Shown here piece by piece: positions 1-7,280 of a stretch of 27,751 bases of DNA (position 1 is its first letter; every line of letters starts with the position of its first letter). The notes beneath the pieces are model-generated. The model saw nothing but the letters and a program-made list of their open reading frames with translations. It searched no databases and had not been told where the DNA came from. The stretch is from an uncultured Oscillospiraceae bacterium (GTDB taxonomy: Bacteria > Bacillota > Clostridia > Oscillospirales > Ruminococcaceae), in the NCBI GenBank assembly GCA_934444765.1, contig CAKSDC010000022.1:1-27751 (forward strand), written 5' to 3'. A program made the translations under genes and the position numbers.

Positions 1-6
1 TTTCAA

Positions 7-13
7 CTCCTTT
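7..13 (-). promoter_or_regulatory. Ribosome binding site of the gene following spoVAD
   Basis: On the minus strand an AAAGGAG Shine-Dalgarno lies six bases from the window edge, after the spoVAD stop. The start codon must fall just outside the window. By the usual spoVAC-AD-AE order the gene is probably spoVAE, which is inference. A perfect AT-rich 8-bp hairpin (AGTTATAA/TTATAACT, 35-54) sits between the spoVAD stop and this site. Confidence 0.6.
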
Positions 14-78
14 CAATTATAAATTTTTAATGTTAGTTATAACTTATTATAACTTTTGATTAACTGTTCAAAGCCTCT

Positions 79-1095
79 TTATTGCACACTATGACTTATA
101 TGGATTAGGTGCGTTATTCCTGGAATGCTCTCACCTTGAAACGACAACATGGGCGACATTAACGCTCCTGTAGACATGAACAGTATATTGTTATACTCCC
201 CTGACTGTATCTTGGGTAGCCAGTATCCACACAGTATGCTCGCTGAACACCCACAACCTGAACCCCCTGCGTGTACGTCTTGTCTATCGATATCAAACAT
301 CATTACGCCACAGTCTTTATGCTGTTTGGATATGTCTATTCCGTCTCTTTGCAATATCTCGATTAATAACTTACTACCTATTAATCCTAAATCCCCTGTG
401 ATGATATGGTCAAAGTCTTCTGGCTTATAACCTGTATCTTGCAAGTACGTTTTTATAGTGTCTGCTGACGACGGCGCCATCGCTGAACCCATATTATTCG
501 CATCGGTAATCTGCCAATCTACTACTCTTCCTACGCAACCTCCTACTATATACGGAGGCTTTTTTTCTGTCCCTAAAACTATAGCCCCTGATGCGGTACA
601 CGTCCATTGTGACGTTGGCGTTCGTTGTCCACCATATGATATTGGATATCTAAACTGCCTCTCTGCCGTTGAAAAGTGCGAAGATGTGGCACACACTATA
701 TGTTCCGCTAAGTCGTTATCCATACACATTGAACCTAACAACGCTCCCTCCGTCATGGTGGAACACGCTCCGTATATACAGAATAATGGTATGTTTAAGT
801 CTTTTACTCCGTATGTGGTACTGGTACACTGATTTATTAAGTCCCCTGCAAACATATAGTCTATATCTTCTGGTGTCAGTTTCGCTTTCTTAATCGCTCT
901 CTCAATAGTCATTCTTTGCATGGTACTTTCTGCTTTTTCCCATGTTTCCTCCCCAAAGTAACTATCTTCTGATATTACGTCAAAGTATTCCCCTAATGTG
1001 CCTTCGCCCTCTTTCTGCCCTACCGTGGATGCACACGATTTTACGCTCGGCGGTGTTGTGAACTTTATACTTCGTTGTGATAGCTTTATTGACAT
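79..1095 (-). CDS. spoVAD: Stage V sporulation protein AD (SpoVAD)
   Basis: SpoVAD is a thiolase-fold protein of the SpoVA channel, which moves dipicolinic acid into the forespore during sporulation and is needed for its release at germination; SpoVAD itself binds DPA. At 338 residues it has the normal family length and runs end to end, from the N-terminal QRSIKFTTPPSV region to a C-terminal SFQGESIPGITHLI segment typical of the family. The ATG at 1095 is preceded on the minus strand by GGAGGG at suitable spacing. A TATACTA-like -10 element lies at 1133-1139, but I could not find a convincing -35, so a sigma-G promoter is possible and not shown. In most spore formers spoVAC is directly upstream; here phage structural genes diverge from that position. 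Confidence 0.95.
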   Translation of the reverse strand: MSIKLSQRSIKFTTPPSVKSCASTVGQKEGEGTLGEYFDVISEDSYFGEETWEKAESTMQRMTIERAIKKAKLTPEDIDYMFAGDLINQCTSTTYGVKDLNIPLFCIYGACSTMTEGALLGSMCMDNDLAEHIVCATSSHFSTAERQFRYPISYGGQRTPTSQWTCTASGAIVLGTEKKPPYIVGGCVGRVVDWQITDANNMGSAMAPSSADTIKTYLQDTGYKPEDFDHIITGDLGLIGSKLLIEILQRDGIDISKQHKDCGVMMFDIDRQDVHAGGSGCGCSASILCGYWLPKIQSGEYNNILFMSTGALMSPMLSFQGESIPGITHLIHISHSVQ

Positions 1096-1186
1096 CGTTA
1101 TACCCTCCTATATTGTTACACTTCTATTAGTGTAGTATATCCATTTTAAAACTATTTAAAACTTTTTTTGAGAATATTTTTTTATT

Positions 1187-1204
1187 ATGCATATTAATGT
1201 GCAT
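1187..1204. promoter_or_regulatory. 18-bp near-perfect palindrome, operator-like
   Basis: The sequence ATGCATATTAATGTGCAT is symmetric at eight of nine base pairs; the ninth is a T/G pair. It lies in the divergent spacer between spoVAD and the phage cassette, about 80 bases before the cassette's first start codon. A TTGAGA at 1168-1173 with TATTAA at 1192-1197 (18-base spacer) is a weak plus-strand promoter candidate, and the palindrome would cover its -10 region. It does not match a Gram-positive LexA box. The cognate regulator is unknown. Confidence 0.4.
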
Positions 1205-1284
1205 TTTTTCCCCTTGTTTTCGCTATATTATGAAGGGTGTTTTTATTATACCCTATCTTATTATTAATATTGGAGGTGTTATGT

Positions 1285-1767
1285 TTGAATAGTACTTGTT
1301 TGGCTAACGTTAGAAAACTCTTCTGCTACCACTACATTAAGTGCGGAAACGTGGAAGAAGCCTCTATTAAAGCTGGATTTCCTAAGGATACCGCCTTTAT
1401 AGACGGTATGAAGACTTTGGCTCTTCCTCAGTACCAAAAGCTGATTAGAGAGTTTAAAGACGCTCCTACTAACAGTCTGCTTTGGGCTGGTCTACAACGT
1501 TTGGCTTTTGGTAGCGTGAACGACGCTATAGGCTTGGTGTTCAGCGAAAATCCTATAGATGCAAGCTCTATTTATGGATTGGACCTATTCAACGTATCAG
1601 AAGTTAAAAGGGTTAAGGGCGGTGGGGTTGAAGTTAAGTTCTTTGACAGACAGAAGGCTCTCGAAAAAATGCTCGACTATGCTAACTCTAATGACAGTTC
1701 TAATACCGCTAAAAGTCTTTTAGACGCTCTTTGCTCCTCTTCGGGCGGTGATGCTATTGACGATTAA
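1285..1767 (+). CDS. Phage terminase small subunit (XtmA-like)
   Basis: Small terminase subunits bind the packaging start site on DNA and recruit the large subunit. The 160-residue product opens with an HTH-like segment (KLFCYHYIKCGNVEEASIKA, about residues 10-29). Near residue 125 it has a KFFDRQKALEKMLDYA motif, the C-terminal oligomerisation-type segment seen in Firmicute terminase small subunits. I chose TTG at 1285 because GGAGG (1272-1276) is eight bases upstream; the ATG at 1281 is out of frame and hits a stop after three codons. Its end overlaps the large-subunit gene by about 20 bases, the classic xtmA-xtmB arrangement. It is the first gene of a nine-gene plus-strand cassette. Confidence 0.8.
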   Translation: MNSTCLANVRKLFCYHYIKCGNVEEASIKAGFPKDTAFIDGMKTLALPQYQKLIREFKDAPTNSLLWAGLQRLAFGSVNDAIGLVFSENPIDASSIYGLDLFNVSEVKRVKGGGVEVKFFDRQKALEKMLDYANSNDSSNTAKSLLDALCSSSGGDAIDD

Positions 1768-3010
1768 ACCTTTTTCACCTAAACAGGCTTTGACTATTAA
1801 ATGGTGGACTTTGAAAGAGTATTCCCACTATGACGCTATTATCTGCGACGGTTCGGTTCGTTCGGGTAAGACTCTATCTATGTCTATTGGTTTCATTCTT
1901 TGGGCTATGAGCAACTTTAAAGGCGGTTCTTTCGCTATGTGTGGTAAGACTATTACTTCCCTAAAACGTAACGTTACTACCCCTTTAATGTCTTTACTAA
2001 ATAGTCTTAACTTTGAATGCGTTGAAAAAGTTAGCAAAAACTATATCGACGTTTCAATATGCAATGTATCTAATAGGTTTTATCTATTCGGCGGTAAAGA
2101 TGAAGGCTCTTCTGCTCTAATTCAAGGTATTACTCTATGCGGTGTATTCTTCGATGAAGTGGTTCTAATGCCTCGCTCCTTCGTTGAACAGGCTTTGGCT
2201 CGTTGCTCCGTTACTGGCTCTAAACTTTGGTTTAATTGCAATCCAGATAACCCTTATCACTGGTTCTATCGTGAATGGATAGTTAAGGCGGTTCAAAAAA
2301 ATGCTTTGTATCTTCACTTTACTATGGACGATAATCCCTCTCTCTCTCAGAAGATAAAGAGTAGGTATGAACGCCTATACTCTGGTGCTTTTTATGACCG
2401 TTTTGTACTCGGTAAGTGGACAGCCTCTTTGGGTGTCGTATATCCTATGTTTAATCAAAGCGTTCACGTTGTAGATACTCTACCTGATAGTTTTAGTAGA
2501 TATGTTATCTCTTGCGACTACGGAACTGTTAATCCCGCCTCATTCGGTCTTTGGGGTCTCGCTGATGACGGCATTTGGTACAGAATTAAAGAGTATTATT
2601 ACTCCTCTAAAGTGGAAGGCTCTTTACGTACCGATGAAGAACACTACTCCGCTTTGGATACTCTCGCCAGTGACTACTCCATTGAAGCCGTGATAGTAGA
2701 CCCCTCGGCAAGTAGTTTCATAGAGTGTATTAAACGTCACGAAAAGTTTAATGTGGTCAAAGCCGACAACGACGTTATAGCAGGCATTAGACGTGTTAGC
2801 GATGCTCTTAAATCTAACAAGGTTAGGTTCTATAAGTCTTGCACTGATACCTTTAGAGAGTTCTCCCTTTACGTTTGGAACGAAAAACTTCCTAATGACG
2901 CTCCTGTTAAAGAACATGACCACGCTATGGACGATATTAGATACTTCGTTTCTTATGCCCTTAACTACTCGGTGGATGACTTCTTTGTGGGTAGTTTTAT
3001 TCGTGCTTAG
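1748..3010 (+). CDS. Phage terminase large subunit (PBSX XtmB-like)
   Basis: This is the ATPase and nuclease that pumps DNA into the capsid. Near residue 35 there is a Walker A-type motif, GSVRSGKT. Around residue 135 comes GVFFDEVVLM (Walker B with catalytic Glu), followed by a coupling-type segment, KLWFNCNPDNP. The C-terminal RNase H-like nuclease domain begins near SCDYGTVNPASFG (about residue 256), has IVDPSAS in the middle and a late HDHAMDDIRY acid cluster. All expected catalytic elements are present and the 420-residue length is normal, so it looks functional. The start is uncertain among GTG 1748, ATG 1751 and TTG 1757, all inside the end of the small-subunit gene; GGCGGTG just upstream fits the TTG best. 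Confidence 0.9.
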   Translation: MMLLTIKPFSPKQALTIKWWTLKEYSHYDAIICDGSVRSGKTLSMSIGFILWAMSNFKGGSFAMCGKTITSLKRNVTTPLMSLLNSLNFECVEKVSKNYIDVSICNVSNRFYLFGGKDEGSSALIQGITLCGVFFDEVVLMPRSFVEQALARCSVTGSKLWFNCNPDNPYHWFYREWIVKAVQKNALYLHFTMDDNPSLSQKIKSRYERLYSGAFYDRFVLGKWTASLGVVYPMFNQSVHVVDTLPDSFSRYVISCDYGTVNPASFGLWGLADDGIWYRIKEYYYSSKVEGSLRTDEEHYSALDTLASDYSIEAVIVDPSASSFIECIKRHEKFNVVKADNDVIAGIRRVSDALKSNKVRFYKSCTDTFREFSLYVWNEKLPNDAPVKEHDHAMDDIRYFVSYALNYSVDDFFVGSFIRA

Positions 3011-3028
3011 TTTGGAGGTGATTTTTGT

Positions 3029-4180
3029 ATGAATTTTATGTCTTTATTTAAAAAGCCTAAGTCGGATAGCTCTATCGTTACTCAGACGTTAAGAAGTTCT
3101 AAGTGTAACCCCTTTCCTTTTGATAGTTGTGTGGACTATCAGGAAAAACGTCTTTACGACGGCTTGAGGTTCGCTGTGCCTATTATAGATGCCTGTATCT
3201 GCAAAATAGTTAGACTGACTGGCGGTTTTAACGTTATATGTTCCGACAGCTCTTTACAGTCTACTTTAGATGACTTTGTCGAAAACGTTCCTGTGGTAAA
3301 CGTGGGTAAGTCTCTTAACGCTTTTATGGACTGCTATCTTGATAATCTTTTGACCTATGGCAACTCTATAGGCGAAATCTTAATTAGCCAGTCTACTGGT
3401 AAGTTCGTCGGTTTGGCTAATGGTGATATTTCTAATGTGGATATTAAGTTTGGTAACTCCCCTTTGGAAAGAGAGTATTACTTTAAAGGCGAAAAGTATC
3501 CTATATCTATGCCTAACTTGATACTGTTCTCCTCGATTAATAATCCTAATGGCGAACTCTTGGGTAGGTCTATTCTATGGGGATTGTCTTCGCTAAGTTC
3601 TACTCTACTAAAGGTTTACGACTGTATGGCTCAAAACTTCGACAGAGTTGGAAACGTTAGATACGCCGTTACCTACAAGCCTTCTAACGATACTTCCGAC
3701 AGAGTGTTCGCTAAAGAACGTGCTATGCAAATAGCTGAAGAATGGTCTAAGGGTATGAGCAGTTGTAACGACGGTCAAGTTAGAGACTTTATAACTATGG
3801 GTAATGTCGATATCAAAGCTATAGGCTCGGACGTTAAGATGCTCGATACGGACGTTCCAGTTAGACAACTTTTGGAACAGATTTTGGCTAAACTTTCAAT
3901 ACCACCTTTTCTTATTGGTTTGAATTGGTCTACTACTGAAAGAATGTCCTCACAACAAGCCGATATGCTTACTTCAGAGTTGGAATACTACAGACGTGTT
4001 ATTACTCCTACTATCTGCGATATATGTAATTCCTATCTTAGAAGTATCGGCTCTTATGCTACCGTTAAAGTGGATTGGTGTAATATCAATCTTCAAGATG
4101 AAGTCGAACTTGCAGACGCAAGACTTAAAAACGCTCAGGCTATTCAAATAGAAACTGAACTTGGTATTTTAAATAGTTAA
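3029..4180 (+). CDS. Phage portal protein
   Basis: The portal forms the dodecameric ring at the capsid vertex through which DNA enters. The 383-residue product carries the family's usual landmarks: an N-terminal segment around RFAVPIIDACICKIVRLTGG, a central LLTYGNSIGEILI, then LFSSINNPNGELLGRS. The C-terminal part reads AKLSIPPFLIGLNWSTTERM, the typical portal stretch before the crown. The ATG follows GGAGG at 3013-3017, 18 bases after the terminase stop. It sits directly between terminase and capsid, as in most tailed phages. Length is slightly short compared with PBSX-type portals, but no frameshift or internal stop is present. Confidence 0.85.
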   Translation: MNFMSLFKKPKSDSSIVTQTLRSSKCNPFPFDSCVDYQEKRLYDGLRFAVPIIDACICKIVRLTGGFNVICSDSSLQSTLDDFVENVPVVNVGKSLNAFMDCYLDNLLTYGNSIGEILISQSTGKFVGLANGDISNVDIKFGNSPLEREYYFKGEKYPISMPNLILFSSINNPNGELLGRSILWGLSSLSSTLLKVYDCMAQNFDRVGNVRYAVTYKPSNDTSDRVFAKERAMQIAEEWSKGMSSCNDGQVRDFITMGNVDIKAIGSDVKMLDTDVPVRQLLEQILAKLSIPPFLIGLNWSTTERMSSQQADMLTSELEYYRRVITPTICDICNSYLRSIGSYATVKVDWCNINLQDEVELADARLKNAQAIQIETELGILNS

Positions 4181-4198
4181 TTTTTGGAGGTATTTTTT

Positions 4199-5170
4199 AT
4201 GTACGATAACGTTAAATTAGAAAAGGGTCTTTACAATCTATCTAATAAGAGTTTTGTGGAGGCTTTAGAAGAACAGGACCATTCGGAAGACTATGTGGGT
4301 ACTCCTTTAGAAAACCTTGACGCTTATGAACGTCAACTTAAAAGGTTCGATATTAAAGTTAGTGGCCCTCATTGCGATAAGGTCGAAAAGTTCTTTACTA
4401 CTACTGAAACTGCTGTGCTATTCCCTGAATATCTTAAAAGATATATCGTGGCTGGTATAGAAGACAGTAAACTTGGCGATATTATCGCTGTTAAAACTTT
4501 TGTCAACTCTACTATCTACAGAGGCGTATATATGAGCGATACTTCTAACTATTCCGATGTATCCGTTGGCTCTGTAATGCCTGACTGCAATATCTACGAA
4601 AGTAACGACCCAGTCTATCTTGTGAAGACCGCTAAAACTATTAGTTGCCCTTATGAAGTGGTTAGACAACAGAATTTAGATATTTTTGGCATTCATGTGC
4701 GTGCGATAGGTAAGAATATCGGTAATGCTCTCTATAGCAAGGCTATAAGCACTATATCTTCTTCCGCTAAAAGTATTAACTCCGCTACTACTACTTTAGC
4801 ATATTCCGATATAGTAAACCTATTCAGTCAGTTCTCTAAGTTTAATATGAATACTCTTATAGTTTCTCCTACTAACTTTAATAATATTCTTAATATGAGC
4901 CAAGTCTCCGATAGATTTACTATTAATGATGACAAGGAAGTTATTCTTCCTTTTGGTACTAAGCTAATATCTACTTCTAATGTGGACGACAAGACTATTA
5001 TTGCTATAGACAGAGAATACGCTCTTGAATATATTACCTCTACGGATATTTTTATAGAACCTGATAAGATAGTAAACAGACAACTCGACCGCTTAGCTAT
5101 AAGCATCAACTACGCCTTTAAGCCTATCCTTTCCGACGCTATGAAAAAATTAACCATTATTACTCAATAG
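4199..5170 (+). CDS. Phage major capsid protein (HK97 fold)
   Basis: This is probably the shell subunit. The 323-residue protein has a charged N-terminal arm (about residues 20-50, LDAYERQLKRFD), then FFTTTETAVLFPEYLKRYI, a segment I recognise from Firmicute HK97-type major capsid proteins. The C-terminal half (FGTKLISTSNVDD...IAIDREYALEYI) resembles the P-domain and A-domain strands of that fold. I placed the start at ATG 4199, preceded by TTGGAGG at 4184-4190, instead of the in-frame TTG that overlaps that ribosome site. No separate scaffold gene is visible; the N-terminal arm could act as a delta-type scaffold. Unusually, the protease-like gene follows the capsid gene and does not precede it. 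Confidence 0.82.
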   Translation: MYDNVKLEKGLYNLSNKSFVEALEEQDHSEDYVGTPLENLDAYERQLKRFDIKVSGPHCDKVEKFFTTTETAVLFPEYLKRYIVAGIEDSKLGDIIAVKTFVNSTIYRGVYMSDTSNYSDVSVGSVMPDCNIYESNDPVYLVKTAKTISCPYEVVRQQNLDIFGIHVRAIGKNIGNALYSKAISTISSSAKSINSATTTLAYSDIVNLFSQFSKFNMNTLIVSPTNFNNILNMSQVSDRFTINDDKEVILPFGTKLISTSNVDDKTIIAIDREYALEYITSTDIFIEPDKIVNRQLDRLAISINYAFKPILSDAMKKLTIITQ

Positions 5171-5191
5171 TTGGGAGCGTGCATAGTTATT

Positions 5192-6034
5192 ATGGTAGAT
5201 GAAACTCTTTTATGTCAACTTAATCAGTTTACCAGACGTGAACTATCAGAAGATGAAGTGTATATCTTTGATGTTATACTCTGCGATAATGATATAGACC
5301 GTCAAAATGAAGCCTTTTCTGACCATGCCTTAGATACTCTTAAAACTCTATTTGTGGGTAAAACTGGTATATTCGACCACAACGCTAAGGGTAGCAATCA
5401 GACTGCAAGAATATTCTCTACTGAGGTTATCTCCGAAAGTGGCAAAACTAACAAGATGGGCAAGCCTTACAAGTTCCTAAAAGGTAACGCTTATATGGTT
5501 AAAACTTCCTCTAATCAAGACCTCATTAAGGAAATAGACGGCGGTATCAAAAAGGAAGTTAGTGTATCCTGTACGGCTAAGTCTAAAAAGTGTTCTATAT
5601 GCGGTAAAGATGTATACTCTGGTAAGTGTACCCACACTATGGGTAACCAGTATATGGGTAAACCTTGTTATACTATTTTGGACGATATCTCGGACGCTTA
5701 TGAGTGGAGTTTCGTGGCTGTACCTGCTCAGGTTAATGCGGGTGTTACTAAACACTATATTGTGGATACTTCTACACCACCACAAGACTTCCCGATTGAT
5801 GAGGTTCGCAAGAGTTTGATAGGCGATATAGTTAGACTGAACTTCTTAAACGGTTCGGACGACCTTTCTAAAGCTATTATTAACTCTTTTGATAGTTTGG
5901 AACTTAATAAACTCTTAGAGATTAAAGATAACCTTTCTAAGTCGTTCGGTTCTATTAAAGAGGCTACGCCTCAACTGAAAACTACTACTTCTTCTTCTAA
6001 ACAGTCTAAAAACTTTAGCCACTTTAAAGTCTAA
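5192..6034 (+). CDS. Phage head protein, prohead-protease/XkdF-like, with Cys-rich insert
   Basis: The likely role is maturation protease or head-assembly protein. The N-terminal half has FDVILCDNDIDRQNEAF and FVGKTGIFDHN (His near residue 65), followed later by DAYEWSFVAVPAQVNAGVTK, the pattern of S78-like prohead proteases. Between these halves lies a zinc-ribbon-like insert with CSICG (near residue 137), CTH and a further Cys (MGKPCY). The catalytic triad is not certain by eye. The C-terminal tail, about 90 residues, is helical and then Ser/Thr/Lys rich. ATG 5192 is chosen; the only Shine-Dalgarno, GGGAG at 5173-5177, is rather far, so an upstream UUG at 5171 is an alternative. Confidence 0.6.
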   Translation: MVDETLLCQLNQFTRRELSEDEVYIFDVILCDNDIDRQNEAFSDHALDTLKTLFVGKTGIFDHNAKGSNQTARIFSTEVISESGKTNKMGKPYKFLKGNAYMVKTSSNQDLIKEIDGGIKKEVSVSCTAKSKKCSICGKDVYSGKCTHTMGNQYMGKPCYTILDDISDAYEWSFVAVPAQVNAGVTKHYIVDTSTPPQDFPIDEVRKSLIGDIVRLNFLNGSDDLSKAIINSFDSLELNKLLEIKDNLSKSFGSIKEATPQLKTTTSSSKQSKNFSHFKV

Positions 6035-6041
6035 TATTAAT

Positions 6042-6079
6042 GTTAGTGGTAACGTCCTATTTGGACGTTACTAACTAAC
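6042..6079 (+). terminator. Strong hairpin between head and tail gene groups
   Basis: GTAACGTCC (6049-6057) pairs perfectly with GGACGTTAC (6063-6071) around a five-base loop. The stem is extended by GTTAGT/ACTAAC after a small internal loop. No U-run follows, so it may be a partial terminator, an RNA processing site or an mRNA stabiliser. It lies in the only sizeable gap of the cassette, between the protease-like gene and the connector gene. Confidence 0.5.
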
Positions 6080-6107
6080 GTATTATAACCTATGGAGGGA
6101 ATCTATC

Positions 6108-6458
6108 TTGAATGTAGATACTATTACTCGAATTTTTAAAATCTTTTCGGACTGCGATACCAGTATAGACTATTCCGATATTATTCAGTCCGCTATAGAC
6201 GATATTACCGCTATCCTTTTAGATAGCTCCTATTCTACAGATAACAGACTTAACGCCGTATGCGGTTCGTTGGCTAATTTGAGATATCAACAGTTTATGT
6301 CCTCTCGTGATAGACTTAACTATACTTATGCTGGTACTGTATCTCAACAACACGACGGAAAACAACAACTTGAAGACGCTTACGGACTATTCTATAGCTA
6401 TCTATTCGGTGTTAAAGACTTAGTCAAAGATGCTGAATTTTTCTTTAGTACAGTATAA
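6108..6458 (+). CDS. Putative phage head-tail connector protein
   Basis: The 116-residue protein is mostly helical. Residues 45-70 (STDNRLNAVCGSLANLRYQQ) resemble the helical core of gp6/XkdH-type connector proteins that dock under the portal in Firmicute prophages. It follows the head genes, which is where such connectors lie. The start is TTG at 6108, with GGAGGG at 6093-6098; the nearby in-phase ATG options are less well placed. The 3' end is close to the next gene's ribosome site. Assignment rests on position, size and the short motif, so the family could be wrong while the phage-connector role is reasonable. Confidence 0.5.
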   Translation: MNVDTITRIFKIFSDCDTSIDYSDIIQSAIDDITAILLDSSYSTDNRLNAVCGSLANLRYQQFMSSRDRLNYTYAGTVSQQHDGKQQLEDAYGLFYSYLFGVKDLVKDAEFFFSTV

Positions 6459-6480
6459 TCATTATGGAGGTGACTATATC

Positions 6481-6876
6481 TTGGCTATTCTTAATGACTT
6501 GAAAAGTACACTTGAAACTGGTGTTATATATACTATATATCACGAATACGACAAAACCCCTCTTGCTAAGAGGGGAAACGCTTTTGTTACTATCGGTCTT
6601 AATAGTGAGGAAACTTCTACTAAGTTTCAAAATGACAGTGAACGCTTTATTAAGTCTAAAGCTAACGTTACTATTACTACTATTATGACTAAAAATATTA
6701 GTACTTCGTTTATATACAACTATGTGGAAAAAAATATTATTAATACTCTTATGTACTCTAATACTTTTAACGTCCTTAATGTGGGTATTCACAAACCAGA
6801 ATATTCCAAGTATTTAGATAGAGTTCAACTACCTATAGACGTTACTATAGAGTATGTGGCTAAACTATCAGAATAG
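6481..6876 (+). CDS. Putative phage tail-terminator-like protein
   Basis: This 131-residue alpha/beta protein has no motif I can name with certainty. Its size and place, after the connector and before hub-type genes, suit a tail terminator or tail-completion protein (XkdJ- or gpU-like). The beta-rich pattern with a conserved-looking KANVTITTIMTKNIS segment fits a tail component. I chose TTG 6481 because GGAGGTG at 6466-6472 lies just upstream; an in-frame ATG at 6430 would add 17 residues, overlap the connector gene and place the ribosome site inside the coding region. Confidence 0.4.
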   Translation: MAILNDLKSTLETGVIYTIYHEYDKTPLAKRGNAFVTIGLNSEETSTKFQNDSERFIKSKANVTITTIMTKNISTSFIYNYVEKNIINTLMYSNTFNVLNVGIHKPEYSKYLDRVQLPIDVTIEYVAKLSE

Positions 6877-6890
6877 GAGGTAGACTTATT

Positions 6891-7280
6891 TTGGACTATA
6901 TATACGATAAAGTTCCTAATACTATAAGTATCAACGGACTTACTTTTGAAGTGGTATCTTATAAACTGGAACACGTTAAAACAGTGTCTTTTTACTATAC
7001 CATTAATAATACTACTGGTATGTATGTTCAAGGCAACAAGCCTTTCGTACTATCTTTGAAAGGATACTTCCATAAGTCCGACGGTAACAATATATCTGCT
7101 ACTCTTGAAAGTATTTTTAACAGTTCTGACGATATTAGCTTTACTATTGCTGGTACTCTATATAATCAGCTGATACTTAATAAGTATATCTACAACGAAA
7201 ATATTTCTGACGTTTGCAGAGAAGCTGAACTGTTCTTTATGGGTAACGACTCTTTTTCGGAGGTGTCTAACAGTGAGTAA
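6891..7280 (+). CDS. XkdP-like tail/baseplate protein without LysM domain
   Basis: The 129-residue protein has a beta-rich layout with KPFVLSLKGYF, then SDDISFTIAGTLYNQLIL and ending CREAELFFMG. This follows the rhythm of the N-terminal domain of XkdP/gp53-type proteins, which bridge the tail tube and the hub in contractile-tail phages. Those proteins usually also carry a C-terminal LysM domain; none is present here. It starts at TTG 6891 behind AGGAGG (6875-6880) and overlaps the hub gene by eight bases, which supports coupled translation and a joint role. The match is by eye and tentative. Confidence 0.4.
   Translation: MDYIYDKVPNTISINGLTFEVVSYKLEHVKTVSFYYTINNTTGMYVQGNKPFVLSLKGYFHKSDGNNISATLESIFNSSDDISFTIAGTLYNQLILNKYIYNENISDVCREAELFFMGNDSFSEVSNSE

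Noticed and set aside
149..893. Plus-strand frames across spoVAD
   Set aside because: They are antisense to a full-length recognised gene and have no ribosome sites.
1096..1140. Sigma-G promoter for spoVAD
   Set aside because: A TATACTA-like -10 is present, but no acceptable -35 at 17-18 bases could be found.
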